This document shows positions 16,634 to 25,753 of a stretch of DNA of 64,000 nt, one piece after another. The notes under the pieces are model-generated. The model searched no databases, was not told the origin of the DNA, and worked only from the letters and a program-made list of their open reading frames with translations. The DNA lies in NCBI RefSeq assembly GCF_002119525.1, contig NZ_CP017917.1:806001-870000 (forward strand), given 5' to 3'. Numbering within the stretch: position 1 is the first letter of the stretch; every line of letters starts with the position of its first letter. This DNA is from Vibrio syngnathi. GTDB lineage: Bacteria; Pseudomonadota; Gammaproteobacteria; Enterobacterales; Vibrionaceae. Position numbers and translations under genes: made by a program.

Positions 16634-19072
16634 CTAACCAAAATCCTTGTTTACTGGTGCCAACAAACGTTTGATTAAGCTATTTACTACCGCGGCCAAT
16701 GTGATGAACGTTAGCACGGGTAGCGCTATCCACAGCATTGGGTGGAGTGAAGGTTCTAACTCGAAGCCAAAGTTCATTACCCCTGCAACACTGAGTTCTG
16801 AGCCCAGCGCAGCAATAGAACCCGCCACTAAGGCCATTAGCCCGTATTCACACCAAATGGTGTTAAGAATTCGCTTCTTACTCGCACCTAAGGTTCGGTA
16901 CAAACGTATCTCTTGTTGTCTTTGAGACAAGCTCAATCGCAACAGAGTGAAGATAAGCAATAGCCCCGCTACCACACCCAAAGCCGCAAGTACGGTTATC
17001 GACCAAACAATCTGTTTGAGTAACTCCTGGATCTTGCTACCCATCTTACGAATATCCATCAAACTCACGGTTGGGTGATTTCGAGAGAGTTCGTTGAGCA
17101 TCTGATTATGTTGTTCTTCTAGTCGGAAACTCACGAGCCAAGTAGAAGGAATAGAGCTCAAAACATCTGGCGTAAATATGAAGTAGAAGTTCGGCTTCAT
17201 TTCTCGCCACTCTACTTTTCGGATGCTGTTCACCTTGGCAGAGACGTTCTGGCTGTTGATTGTGAATGAAAGATCATCGCCAATTTTCAAACCAAGTTGC
17301 TCTGCGACATCGGATTCCACAGATACGCCCTGCTCTTGTGTCCAGCTGCCTTCTAACACTTCATTGTACTCAGGCAGGCTATCTCCCCAAGTGAAGTTGA
17401 TCTCGCGACTTAGTGCATCTGTTTCTTCTGAGGTCTCGCTGTATTTTGCCGCCTCAACGCCGTTAATGGTCGTGAGTCTTCCTCGTATAATTGGAAACGC
17501 TTGAGTACGCTCTACTTCGTTTGCATCAATCGTCTCGAGATAACTGTCTTTCTCATAGCTCGCAATATTCAGCGCAAACGCATTAGGTGCGTTCTCGGGC
17601 AAGGTTTGTTGCCAATCTGACAACAAGTCACTTCTCACTAGCCATATGATCGATAGCAGCATTAAAGACAGCGCTAAAGAACCGAATTGAATCCCTGTTG
17701 CTAATGGTGTGCGATTAATTCGGCTTAATGCCAAACGCATAGATGTCGATGTCGGCAGTTTCCCGACCAAACGCAGAACGAACGTACTGACAATCGCGAG
17801 TACTAAGAACAGGCAAGTGATACCCGCTAGAACTATCCATACCAACAGATTGTCACCGTACATCAGCATCATTGGAATAATAGGCACCAGCAACAATAGG
17901 TATTTCTTGTAGCTTTCATTGGACTTGTGACTTGATTGAATCACGCTGATTGCCGAGGTGTTGACCAAGCCAATTAACGGAATGCCAAGCGCAGGCACAC
18001 CAATGAGGATACTTGATAAAATCGCCAGAATGACAGGTTCAATACCATAACTAGGAAGTGGTGTTGGTAACAAATCACCCAATGGTATACGAAGCAAAAA
18101 TTCTAAACCGATACCGATGGTAATTCCCAGTACGGCGCCGATGACCACTAACAGAGACACCTGTACAAACAACCATTTAATAATCCATTGCTTGCTCGCG
18201 CCTAAACTCTTAAGCATCGCGATGGTTTTACGACGACTCGCTACATAGTGTTGGCATGTGAGTACCAAAGTGGTCGCAGCCATAATCACAACGATAGCCA
18301 CAGTTAATGAAAGATATTGAGTTGTGCTTTCGAACATGTCGTTAGTACGGCTCGCAGAGTCTTGAGTACGCCAGCGATCGCTTGGTGTTAATTCTACGCT
18401 GTCTTGCACGGCTTTCAGTTTTGTATCATCACCATTTAGAAACAGTCTGAAGCTCACACGGCTGCCCGGTTGAATAGCGCCAGTGGCATCGATGTCACTT
18501 GTATGAATCAGCACCGCAGGCATTTGTTGGAATGGGTTAAAACTCAAGCCCGGTTCTTGTGTGATACGTCCAGTGATTGTTAAATTAGCATCGCCTATCG
18601 TGACGTTGTCATCTATCTCGACTTCTAATTGCGAAAATATACGCTCATCAAGCCACAGTTCACCCGGTTCAACATGATTGCTTGCCGTGCTATCTGTACC
18701 TTCCAGTATCATTTCGCCGCGTAAAGGATAATTACTCTCTACGGCTTTCACCGTCACGAGTTGCATCGAGTTATCACTGAATGCCATCGTTGAAAAACGG
18801 GTCAGCTGAGAACTTTCTAACTGTTCCACCTGAGTAAGGTCGAGCAAGGGTTGCGGGATTGGGTTTGCTGAGATAAACACGCTATCGGCGGTTAACGCAT
18901 CTTTGCCCTGCTTTACGATCACTTGTTCCATGCGCTCAGCCAAAGCTGAAAGCGCGAACACACAAGCAATAATGAGCGTTAGAGCGATAGATACCGGCCA
19001 TAGCTGACCATGTCGAATCTCTTCGATGCTCCATGAGAACAGGCGCTTATTCAGTCCATTTGATGAATTCAA
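16634..19072 (-). CDS. ybbP: FtsX-family ABC transporter permease, YbbP type
   Basis: An 812-residue inner-membrane protein with two FtsX-type permease modules. There is an N-terminal helix (~20-45), a large periplasmic domain, three helices (~265-380), a middle helical region, a second periplasmic domain and three C-terminal helices (~690-800). The conserved cytoplasmic loop SRRKTIAMLKSLGASKQWI recurs as SQRQQEIRLYRTLGASKKRI. It follows the ATPase gene with a 1-bp gap and forms a heteromeric exporter with it. The arrangement ybbA-ybbP divergent from tesA is the same as in E. coli. The substrate is unknown; a lipid or lipoprotein-related role is suggested by the TesA link. Confidence 0.9.
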   Translation of the reverse strand: MNSSNGLNKRLFSWSIEEIRHGQLWPVSIALTLIIACVFALSALAERMEQVIVKQGKDALTADSVFISANPIPQPLLDLTQVEQLESSQLTRFSTMAFSDNSMQLVTVKAVESNYPLRGEMILEGTDSTASNHVEPGELWLDERIFSQLEVEIDDNVTIGDANLTITGRITQEPGLSFNPFQQMPAVLIHTSDIDATGAIQPGSRVSFRLFLNGDDTKLKAVQDSVELTPSDRWRTQDSASRTNDMFESTTQYLSLTVAIVVIMAATTLVLTCQHYVASRRKTIAMLKSLGASKQWIIKWLFVQVSLLVVIGAVLGITIGIGLEFLLRIPLGDLLPTPLPSYGIEPVILAILSSILIGVPALGIPLIGLVNTSAISVIQSSHKSNESYKKYLLLLVPIIPMMLMYGDNLLVWIVLAGITCLFLVLAIVSTFVLRLVGKLPTSTSMRLALSRINRTPLATGIQFGSLALSLMLLSIIWLVRSDLLSDWQQTLPENAPNAFALNIASYEKDSYLETIDANEVERTQAFPIIRGRLTTINGVEAAKYSETSEETDALSREINFTWGDSLPEYNEVLEGSWTQEQGVSVESDVAEQLGLKIGDDLSFTINSQNVSAKVNSIRKVEWREMKPNFYFIFTPDVLSSIPSTWLVSFRLEEQHNQMLNELSRNHPTVSLMDIRKMGSKIQELLKQIVWSITVLAALGVVAGLLLIFTLLRLSLSQRQQEIRLYRTLGASKKRILNTIWCEYGLMALVAGSIAALGSELSVAGVMNFGFELEPSLHPMLWIALPVLTFITLAAVVNSLIKRLLAPVNKDFG

Positions 19073-19073
19073 T

Positions 19074-19748
19074 TTAGACTTCCTCTATCTGACCGAGATG
19101 CATCTTAAGTGTTCGTTGGCAACGCTGTGCGAGTTTAGGATCATGCGTCACTAGAACAAGCGTTGTGCCATGTGATGAGTTCAACTCAAACAACAACTCG
19201 ACAATTTTGGCTGCGGTTTGTTGGTCTAGGTTGCCTGTAGGTTCATCAGCAAAAAGGATTTTTGGCTTGATCATAAACGCGCGAGCTAAAGCGACTCTTT
19301 GTTGTTCACCGCCTGATAGCTGAGATGGCAGGTGATCAAGCCTGTCTTTCAAGCCCACTGATTCAAGCAAAGCCGTCGCGCGTTCGATGTCTTCGTCTTC
19401 ACCTTTCAACAAACAAGGAAGCGTGACGTTTTGCAGGGCAGAAAGGCTTGGGATCAATAAGAAGCTTTGGAAAACAAACCCAACGGATTCACTGCGGATT
19501 TTGGCTCTCGCTTCGTCATCAAGCTGTGATAGAGGTTGGCCTAACAAACTGATTTCGCCAGAAGTTGGCACATCGAGCCCTGCAAGCAGTGTCATTAACG
19601 TGGATTTACCAGCACCTGAAGTACCGACGATCGCAACCGTTTCACCCTCACGAATATCGATATCAACATGCTCTAAGATTGTTAAATGTTCTTGATTAGT
19701 AGACACTGTCTTGGAAACAGCTTCTGCTTTAATGATGGATGTATGCAT
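19074..19748 (-). CDS. ybbA: ABC transporter ATP-binding protein, YbbA type
   Basis: A 224-residue ATPase of the LolD/MacB-like class. Walker A is GTSGAGKST (~43-51), the signature motif LSGGEQQRVALARAF (~143-157) and Walker B ILFADEPTGNLD (~166-177), with the switch His in VLVTHDPKLA. It pairs with the following permease gene. Its start codon shares two bases with the divergent tesA start, so both promoters must lie inside the opposite coding regions. Confidence 0.94.
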   Translation of the reverse strand: MHTSIIKAEAVSKTVSTNQEHLTILEHVDIDIREGETVAIVGTSGAGKSTLMTLLAGLDVPTSGEISLLGQPLSQLDDEARAKIRSESVGFVFQSFLLIPSLSALQNVTLPCLLKGEDEDIERATALLESVGLKDRLDHLPSQLSGGEQQRVALARAFMIKPKILFADEPTGNLDQQTAAKIVELLFELNSSHGTTLVLVTHDPKLAQRCQRTLKMHLGQIEEV

Positions 19749-20364
19749 GACTCGACTAATTTCCTTTTTATTCTTAATTATATTTTCAACCGCTTCTTTG
19801 GCTCAAGATACCGAGTTAGATTCTAAGTTACTGGTGCTTGGTGATAGCTTGAGTGCTGGTTATAACATGGACATCAAACAGAGTTGGCCAAGTCTATTGC
19901 CAAACGCATTAGCGAAGCATGATAAAACGGTAACCGTGGTCAACGGCAGTATTTCAGGTGACACAACCGGCAATGGTTTAGCGCGTCTACCACAACTGCT
20001 TGAAGAACACGCTCCAGACACCGTTCTTATTGAACTTGGTGCGAATGATGGTCTTCGTGGCTTCCCACCTAAGCTGATGTCTGCAAACCTTGATCAAATC
20101 ATCGATCAGATAAAAGCTGCGGGCGCCAAGCCAATTATGATGAAGATTAAAATCCCACCGAATTACGGTAAGCGTTACAACCAACAATTTGAATACGTTT
20201 TTGCAGCGCTTGCTGATCAAAAAAATGTGCCGCTTTTGCCGTTTTTCCTAGAGCATATCATCCTCAAACCGGAGTGGATGATGAATGATGGACTACACCC
20301 AAAACCAGAAGCTCAACCTTGGATTGCTGAATTCGTCGCCAAAGAATTATATCAGTATCTTTAA
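19747..20364 (+). CDS. tesA: acyl-CoA thioesterase I / lysophospholipase L1 (SGNH hydrolase)
   Basis: A 205-residue periplasmic SGNH hydrolase (TesA/protease I/lysophospholipase L1), active on acyl thioesters and lysophospholipids. The signal peptide is about 19 residues and ends at STASLA. Block I is LGDSLSAGYN with the catalytic Ser, block II Gly is in VNGSISGDTTGNG, block III is GANDG, and block V DGLHP carries the Asp and His. The start at 19747 gives a normal signal peptide; upstream in-frame codons back to 19711 would add unrelated residues. It is divergent from ybbA with overlapping start codons. fabV follows 81 bp downstream. Confidence 0.95.
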   Translation: MTRLISFLFLIIFSTASLAQDTELDSKLLVLGDSLSAGYNMDIKQSWPSLLPNALAKHDKTVTVVNGSISGDTTGNGLARLPQLLEEHAPDTVLIELGANDGLRGFPPKLMSANLDQIIDQIKAAGAKPIMMKIKIPPNYGKRYNQQFEYVFAALADQKNVPLLPFFLEHIILKPEWMMNDGLHPKPEAQPWIAEFVAKELYQYL

Positions 20365-20445
20365 GTTTTAATGGTCTAGCTCAATAAATTTTACACAGCT
20401 TTACGTTAGCCTGAGTGCATATCACCGTTAACTGTAAGGTTATTT

Positions 20446-21645
20446 ATGCTGATCGAACCTATTATCAAGGGTGTGGTAGCTAAAAGCGCTCACCCTCTAG
20501 GCTGTCAAGAAGCCGTAAAGCAACAAATCAAGTTTGTTAAGAGTGCGCCGCAGATCAAAGATGGCCCTAAGCGAGTACTGATTATCGGTGCTTCCTCTGG
20601 CTTTGGCCTTGCCGCTCGCATTGCCCTTACCTTTGGCGGTGCAAAAGCTGACACCATCAGCGTCTCATTCGAGCGCGGTCCTAACGAAAAATCCCTAGGC
20701 AGCGCGGGTTGGTACAACAACATCTATTTCAAGAAAGAAGCCGAACGAGAGCAACGCACTGCTATCAACATTGTTGGCGACGCATTTTCACAAGAAACAC
20801 GTTCACAAGTTGTCGAAGCCATTGAAACCTACTTCGAAGGTGAAGTGGATCTGATTATCTACAGCTTAGCCGCTGGCGTAAGACCCAAACCAAATACCGA
20901 AGAATTCTGGCGCTCTGCCATTAAGCCAATCGGTGAAAGCGTGACTGGTGCGACTATCTCACTAGAGCACGACAACTGGGTGACCAACACACTTGATGCT
21001 GCAACGGATGAAGAAGCCGAAAGCACACTCAAAGTCATGGGCGGCGGAGATTGGGAACAGTGGATAGATGAGCTGATCAACGCTGAATCCATTGCCCCTG
21101 GTTGTAAAACCATCGCATTTTCCTATGTTGGTCCAGAAGTCACGCACCCTATTTACTTAGACGGCACTTTGGGCCGCGCTAAAATAGACCTTCATCAAAC
21201 AAGCCACGCACTTAACCTTGAACTAGCAAACTTCGGCGGTAATGCCTACGCGATTGTGTGTAAAGCACTCGTCACCAAGGCTAGCGTGTTCATTCCGGGG
21301 CTAAGTCCTTACTTGCTTGCTTTATATAAAGTGATGAAAGAGAAAGAGACCCACGAAGGCTGTATCCAGCAAATGCAACGCTTATTCAGTAGTAAGCTGT
21401 ATGGACAAACCAAAGTACCACTTGATGGCGAGCGCCTAATTCGGATGGATGAATGGGAACTCGACCCAGAAACCCAAGCTCATGTGACTGAACTACTTGA
21501 AGCTATGGATGAAAACAACTTCCAATCAATCGGTGACTATCAAGGTTTTAAAGAAGAGTTTTTACAGTTGAACGGTTTTGCTCAACCATCGGTAGACTAT
21601 AAAGAGAAACTTAACACTGATGATTTTATAAAGTTAAAGCCTTAA
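20446..21645 (+). CDS. fabV: trans-2-enoyl-ACP (CoA) reductase FabV
   Basis: A 399-residue NADH-dependent enoyl-ACP reductase that completes each cycle of fatty acid elongation. FabV was first described in Vibrio cholerae and is known to be refractory to triclosan. The N-terminal lead MLIEPIIKGVVAKSAHPLGC, the NAD(P)-binding GASSGFGLAARIALTFGG (~48-65) and the Y-x8-K active site YLDGTLGRAK (~235-244) are all intact. Length is typical. The gene has its own strong terminator. With tesA upstream it makes a small fatty-acid neighbourhood. Confidence 0.97.
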   Translation: MLIEPIIKGVVAKSAHPLGCQEAVKQQIKFVKSAPQIKDGPKRVLIIGASSGFGLAARIALTFGGAKADTISVSFERGPNEKSLGSAGWYNNIYFKKEAEREQRTAINIVGDAFSQETRSQVVEAIETYFEGEVDLIIYSLAAGVRPKPNTEEFWRSAIKPIGESVTGATISLEHDNWVTNTLDAATDEEAESTLKVMGGGDWEQWIDELINAESIAPGCKTIAFSYVGPEVTHPIYLDGTLGRAKIDLHQTSHALNLELANFGGNAYAIVCKALVTKASVFIPGLSPYLLALYKVMKEKETHEGCIQQMQRLFSSKLYGQTKVPLDGERLIRMDEWELDPETQAHVTELLEAMDENNFQSIGDYQGFKEEFLQLNGFAQPSVDYKEKLNTDDFIKLKP

Positions 21646-21685
21646 TCGAAACTTATCTCATTACTGAGACCCAGATTCACATTTG

Positions 21686-21716
21686 AAAACCTCCGCAAAA
21701 TTGCGGAGGTTTTTTT
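21686..21716 (+). terminator. intrinsic terminator of fabV
   Basis: The stem AAAACCTCCGCAA / TTGCGGAGGTTTT with a 2-nt loop runs into seven or more T residues. Confidence 0.93.
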
Positions 21717-21823
21717 GTGCAATATTTCTTATACTTAGTTAATGTAATATTCACAGTTTATTTGGTTCATCTTAATTAACACAGGATGTGTTGATGCATT
21801 TAGCATAATTGACTCGGAGTCAT

Positions 21824-23731
21824 ATGAAGAAGATAAAAACGATAGACTTAGATATCCCTGACGATATGGCCTCCAGCTGGCAGAATATTGTCAACCTCTT
21901 GGCTCAAATCACTCAAGTGCCTGCTGCACTTATCATGCGTGTTCATACCAACTACATTGAAGTTTTCTCTACCAGCCACAGTCGGGATAACCCTTATAAC
22001 AAAGGCGATTCTGAAACATTAGGCAATGGGCTTTACTGCGAAACGGTGATGGAGTCTCAGCAGCAGCTTTTAGTACCCAATGCGCTTGCCGATGTTGATT
22101 GGAAAAACAACCCCGACACAAAGCTTGGCTTAATCTCTTATTGTGGCATTCCGCTATTTTGGCCTAACGGCGAATTGTTCGGCACCATTTGTATCTTGGA
22201 CTCGAAAGAAAATCACTACACACCTACCTATATTAAGCTATTAGAAAGCTTTCGCACCTCGATAGAATCTCAATTAAAAACCTTGTTTCAACACGCTAAG
22301 CTCACTCAAATGAATCGTGACTTAAAAAGCCGCGTTGCGACTCGAACTAAAGATCTCGCGAGTCTTAATTATTCATTAAACCAAGAGATTGATAAGCGAA
22401 GAGCGGCAGAACAAGAGATCAATTTCCAAAAAAATCACGACCTCGGCACGGGCTTTTTGAACCGAAGTGCTTTTGAGTCGCGCTTAGATCAGAAATTGAC
22501 GTCACAACAAAGGTTTACTGGTGGCTCACTCGCGGTAATCCATATTGGATTTACTAATGGCAGGCGCATTCAAGCTCGATATGGCTACAACGCGTTAGAC
22601 CAAGTACTGGTTGAATACCGACAACGCATCGACAGTATCTCTGATGTCGAGGTACTAACTGCGCGCCCTACTTCGGTTGACCTTGTGTTGGCGTTCAGCG
22701 TTAAAGATTTGCACCAGCGTATCGAAGAACTATGCCAGACATTAGTAAAAGTGGGTCATTCAGAATTTGACATCGGTAGTGACAAAGTGCATCTGCATGC
22801 CTTTATAGGGATTGCGATTACTGATCACGACGATGATGCTGACAGCATAATCCAAAAATCTTCAGAAGCGATGCTGGCATGTAAAGATTCCGGACAGAAG
22901 TTCGCTTACTATTCTCAGTCTCATGCTGAAGAACAAAGCCATATTAATAAGATTGAAGGTTATTTACTCCAAGCGGTTCGCAATGATGACCTTATGCTCT
23001 ATTTTCAGCCTAAAGTATGCCCGTTGACTCATCGCTGGGTTGGTGCAGAAGCTCTACTGCGTTGGCGACACCCCGTTCTGGGAGACATCTCTAACGAAAC
23101 CTTAATACACATGGCTGAGCAAAATGGGTTGATTTTCGAAGTGGGAAATTTTGTTCTGCGCAACGCGATTGAGCAAGCTAAAGAGTGGTCCGAGTATGTT
23201 GAAGATTTCAAAATTGCCGTAAATGTGTCAGCGATTCAATTAAAGAATGTTGATTTCGCAGAGCAAATTATTCACCTGCTGGAAACCTATCACCTAGAAC
23301 CTCATTTCTTAGAACTTGAAGTCACGGAAAGTTGCCTCATAGCAGATGAAGTCGTCGCAAAGAATACATTGGAATCGTTACACGACACTGGTGTTACATT
23401 GTCACTGGATGACTTTGGTACGGGCTATGCCTCATTCAGTTACCTTAAGAAATTCCCATTCGATACGATTAAAATTGATAAGAGCTTCATCGACCAAATG
23501 CTCAACTCGCAGGAAGACTCGGAGATCGTTCGGTCGATAGTCCAAATTGCGAAAAAGCTCGACTTAAAAGTCACGATTGAAGGCATAGAATCGGAAGTTC
23601 AGGAGCAATTTATCATCAATGAAGGCTGTGATGTGGGTCAAGGTTACCTTTACGGCAAGCCTATGCCGAGCCAAGAATTCGAACACAGCTTAATCAATCA
23701 AAACTATTTGGGGACAACTCGTTACGCTTAA
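21824..23731 (+). CDS. GAF - degenerate GGDEF - EAL cyclic-di-GMP phosphodiesterase
   Basis: About 635 residues, soluble. An N-terminal GAF-like sensor domain (~10-150) leads to a coiled coil (~165-200), a diguanylate-cyclase-like domain (~205-360) and an EAL domain (~385-620). The GGDEF signature is replaced by TSVDL after the conserved Arg, so no cyclase activity is expected. The EAL domain keeps GAEALLRWRHP, NVSAIQL, LEVTES, SLDDFGTGYASF, IKIDKSF, the Glu of IEGIES and the Gln of GCDVGQGYLYGKP. Hydrolysis of c-di-GMP is therefore likely, tuned by the GAF domain. I chose ATG 21824 over TTG 21809 because CGGAG lies 5 nt before it. Confidence 0.9.
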   Translation: MKKIKTIDLDIPDDMASSWQNIVNLLAQITQVPAALIMRVHTNYIEVFSTSHSRDNPYNKGDSETLGNGLYCETVMESQQQLLVPNALADVDWKNNPDTKLGLISYCGIPLFWPNGELFGTICILDSKENHYTPTYIKLLESFRTSIESQLKTLFQHAKLTQMNRDLKSRVATRTKDLASLNYSLNQEIDKRRAAEQEINFQKNHDLGTGFLNRSAFESRLDQKLTSQQRFTGGSLAVIHIGFTNGRRIQARYGYNALDQVLVEYRQRIDSISDVEVLTARPTSVDLVLAFSVKDLHQRIEELCQTLVKVGHSEFDIGSDKVHLHAFIGIAITDHDDDADSIIQKSSEAMLACKDSGQKFAYYSQSHAEEQSHINKIEGYLLQAVRNDDLMLYFQPKVCPLTHRWVGAEALLRWRHPVLGDISNETLIHMAEQNGLIFEVGNFVLRNAIEQAKEWSEYVEDFKIAVNVSAIQLKNVDFAEQIIHLLETYHLEPHFLELEVTESCLIADEVVAKNTLESLHDTGVTLSLDDFGTGYASFSYLKKFPFDTIKIDKSFIDQMLNSQEDSEIVRSIVQIAKKLDLKVTIEGIESEVQEQFIINEGCDVGQGYLYGKPMPSQEFEHSLINQNYLGTTRYA

Positions 23732-23785
23732 AGCGAAAAAGAGCAGTTTGTTTTGGATTTAGGCCTAGTTTCTCTTTACTCTATA

Positions 23786-23820
23786 GGTGGTGATTTTTAT
23801 AATCGCCGCCTTTCTGTTTT
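23786..23820 (+). terminator. terminator of the EAL gene
   Basis: GGTGGTGATT pairs with AATCGCCGCC (two G-U pairs) across a 5-nt loop, followed by TTTCTGTTTT. Confidence 0.75.
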
Positions 23821-23849
23821 ATCTTCCCTTTATATAGGCATTCCTCGTT

Positions 23850-25505
23850 ATGGATCAGTTGACTGCAAAGCTTAAAAAGCTCGAAAAACAAAACTTCCGC
23901 GCATATCAACAAATTAAAGGTCAATACGACTTTGCTGATTTCGAATTACACATCGACCACGTTCAAGGTGACCCGTACGCATCTTCTTCACGTTTTCGCG
24001 CAACACGCGCTTGGTCGTTAACAGGGTTAGGTTGGCTGAAAGAAAAATCTTACGAATACCAAGTAGCAGCTCGTGATTTCATTGCACGTAGCTTCTCTGA
24101 ATTTGCCAAGCAAGAAGCGACTGTGTCTATCGCGCTAACAGGTCAAACCGTTTTAGACAACACTGCTGTTGTTTTCACTGACCACGGTATCGAAATTCGT
24201 TTTCGTATCAACCTACCTGCTGATGGTCGCAGTATTCTTGCAAAGAAAGCAATCAACATCATTACATTCTATTTGCCTAAGTTCATTCGTCGCGCAACGC
24301 TTGAACGCGAACTCAACATTGAAGCGATGATTAAGCATTGTGAAGCTGTTGAAGACCAAGACGCATTGCGTGCTCAATTGGAAGAAAACAACCTAGCGGC
24401 ATTCGTTGCAAACGGCAGTGTATTACCTCGTATTGCAGGTAACTGCGACCTGCCAATGAAAGGCGCAGTTCCTTTCCTAGCACCAGAGTCTTTAAGTGTG
24501 ACGCTAAACACGCCAAACCAAGGTGATGTGACTGGCCTAGGTATTCCTAAAGGCATCACGCTGATCGTTGGTGGTGGTTTCCATGGTAAATCTACACTAT
24601 TGAACGCCGTTGAACGTTCTATCTACAACCATATTCCAGGTGATGGTCGCGAAGGTATCGTGACTGCGACGGATACGATGAAGATCCGTGCTGAAGATGG
24701 CCGATGTGTACACAACTTGAACCTGTCTAACTACATCAACCATTTACCGATGCAAAAAGACACGTCTGATTTCAGTACACAAGATGCTTCAGGCTCTACG
24801 TCTCAAGCGGCTTGGTTACAAGAATCAATTGAAGCAGGCGTTCAAACGCTACTTATTGATGAAGATACGTCAGCGACTAACTTCATGATTCGTGACGAAC
24901 GTATGCAAGCGCTAGTATCAAAAGGTGCAGAGCCTATCACTCCACTTGTTGACCGTATTGGTCAACTACGTGAAGAGATGGATATCTCTACCATTGTTGT
25001 AATGGGTGGTTCTGGCGATTACCTAGATGTGGCTGACACTGTAATTCAAATGCACGACTACCAAGCGGTAGACGTCACTGAAAAAGCACAAGAAGTGATC
25101 GCTCAACACCCTACTCAACGAACTAACGAATGTGAGACCGCATTAGAAACGTTTGTTCCTCGCTCGTTAAATCGCGCTGCATTGATGAACATTCTTACTG
25201 ACGGTAAGTTCCGTGTTAACGCGAAAGGCAAAGAGTCGTTGCGTTTTGGTAAGGAATTCGCGGATCTGTCTGCATTGGAGCAGTTAGAATCAACGTCAGA
25301 AGTGAACGCGATTGGTTGGGCATGGTTCCAGTTTGCTCAAACTCCAGGCTGGTCAAACAACCCTGCTAAAGAGTTTAGCGCTATCTTAAGCGATGAGTGG
25401 CACGTGAACATGCCAAGCTACGGTGACTTAGCGAAACCAAGAGTATTGGATGTAATGGCCGCACTAAACCGTATGCGTAAATCTCAGTTCAAACCTTCGA
25501 ACTAA
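23850..25505 (+). CDS. predicted ATPase of the ABC class (COG3044 type)
   Basis: A 551-residue cytoplasmic protein of the conserved family annotated as predicted ABC-class ATPase, with no membrane segments. The N-terminal region contains DPYASSSRFRATRAW and GQTVLDNTAVV. A P-loop GGGFHGKSTLLNAV lies at ~246-259, and an ABC-signature-like region DFSTQDASGSTSQAAWL is followed by LLIDEDTSATNFMIRD (Walker B-like) at ~340-355. VVMGGSGDYLDVADTVIQM follows. Length and motif order fit the family. It has no permease neighbour, so it is not a transporter ATPase. The biological role is unknown. Confidence 0.88.
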   Translation: MDQLTAKLKKLEKQNFRAYQQIKGQYDFADFELHIDHVQGDPYASSSRFRATRAWSLTGLGWLKEKSYEYQVAARDFIARSFSEFAKQEATVSIALTGQTVLDNTAVVFTDHGIEIRFRINLPADGRSILAKKAINIITFYLPKFIRRATLERELNIEAMIKHCEAVEDQDALRAQLEENNLAAFVANGSVLPRIAGNCDLPMKGAVPFLAPESLSVTLNTPNQGDVTGLGIPKGITLIVGGGFHGKSTLLNAVERSIYNHIPGDGREGIVTATDTMKIRAEDGRCVHNLNLSNYINHLPMQKDTSDFSTQDASGSTSQAAWLQESIEAGVQTLLIDEDTSATNFMIRDERMQALVSKGAEPITPLVDRIGQLREEMDISTIVVMGGSGDYLDVADTVIQMHDYQAVDVTEKAQEVIAQHPTQRTNECETALETFVPRSLNRAALMNILTDGKFRVNAKGKESLRFGKEFADLSALEQLESTSEVNAIGWAWFQFAQTPGWSNNPAKEFSAILSDEWHVNMPSYGDLAKPRVLDVMAALNRMRKSQFKPSN

Positions 25506-25534
25506 GTTAGATTTAGGCATCATAAATTGTATTG

Positions 25535-25564
25535 ACGGCTCTCATTGCGAGGGCCGTTTTTTTT
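25535..25564 (+). terminator. terminator of the ABC-class ATPase gene
   Basis: ACGGCTCTC and GAGGGCCGT form a stem with an imperfect centre, followed by eight T residues. Confidence 0.88.
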
Positions 25565-25753
25565 ATTCGCTAACTCTTTGCCTAAAGCGTTAAGGCTGAC
25601 TCCTGCATCACTTTCTCTTGTTTAACGATAAAACCCACTAATACTGTGCTTATCCTAAAAATCATGACACAGCTTTTACAAAACTATGGCGTTATTCAGA
25701 TAAAGTTCCGACTCGATAGGTGTAACTAAATGTAACAGACCCTTGAGGCTTCA

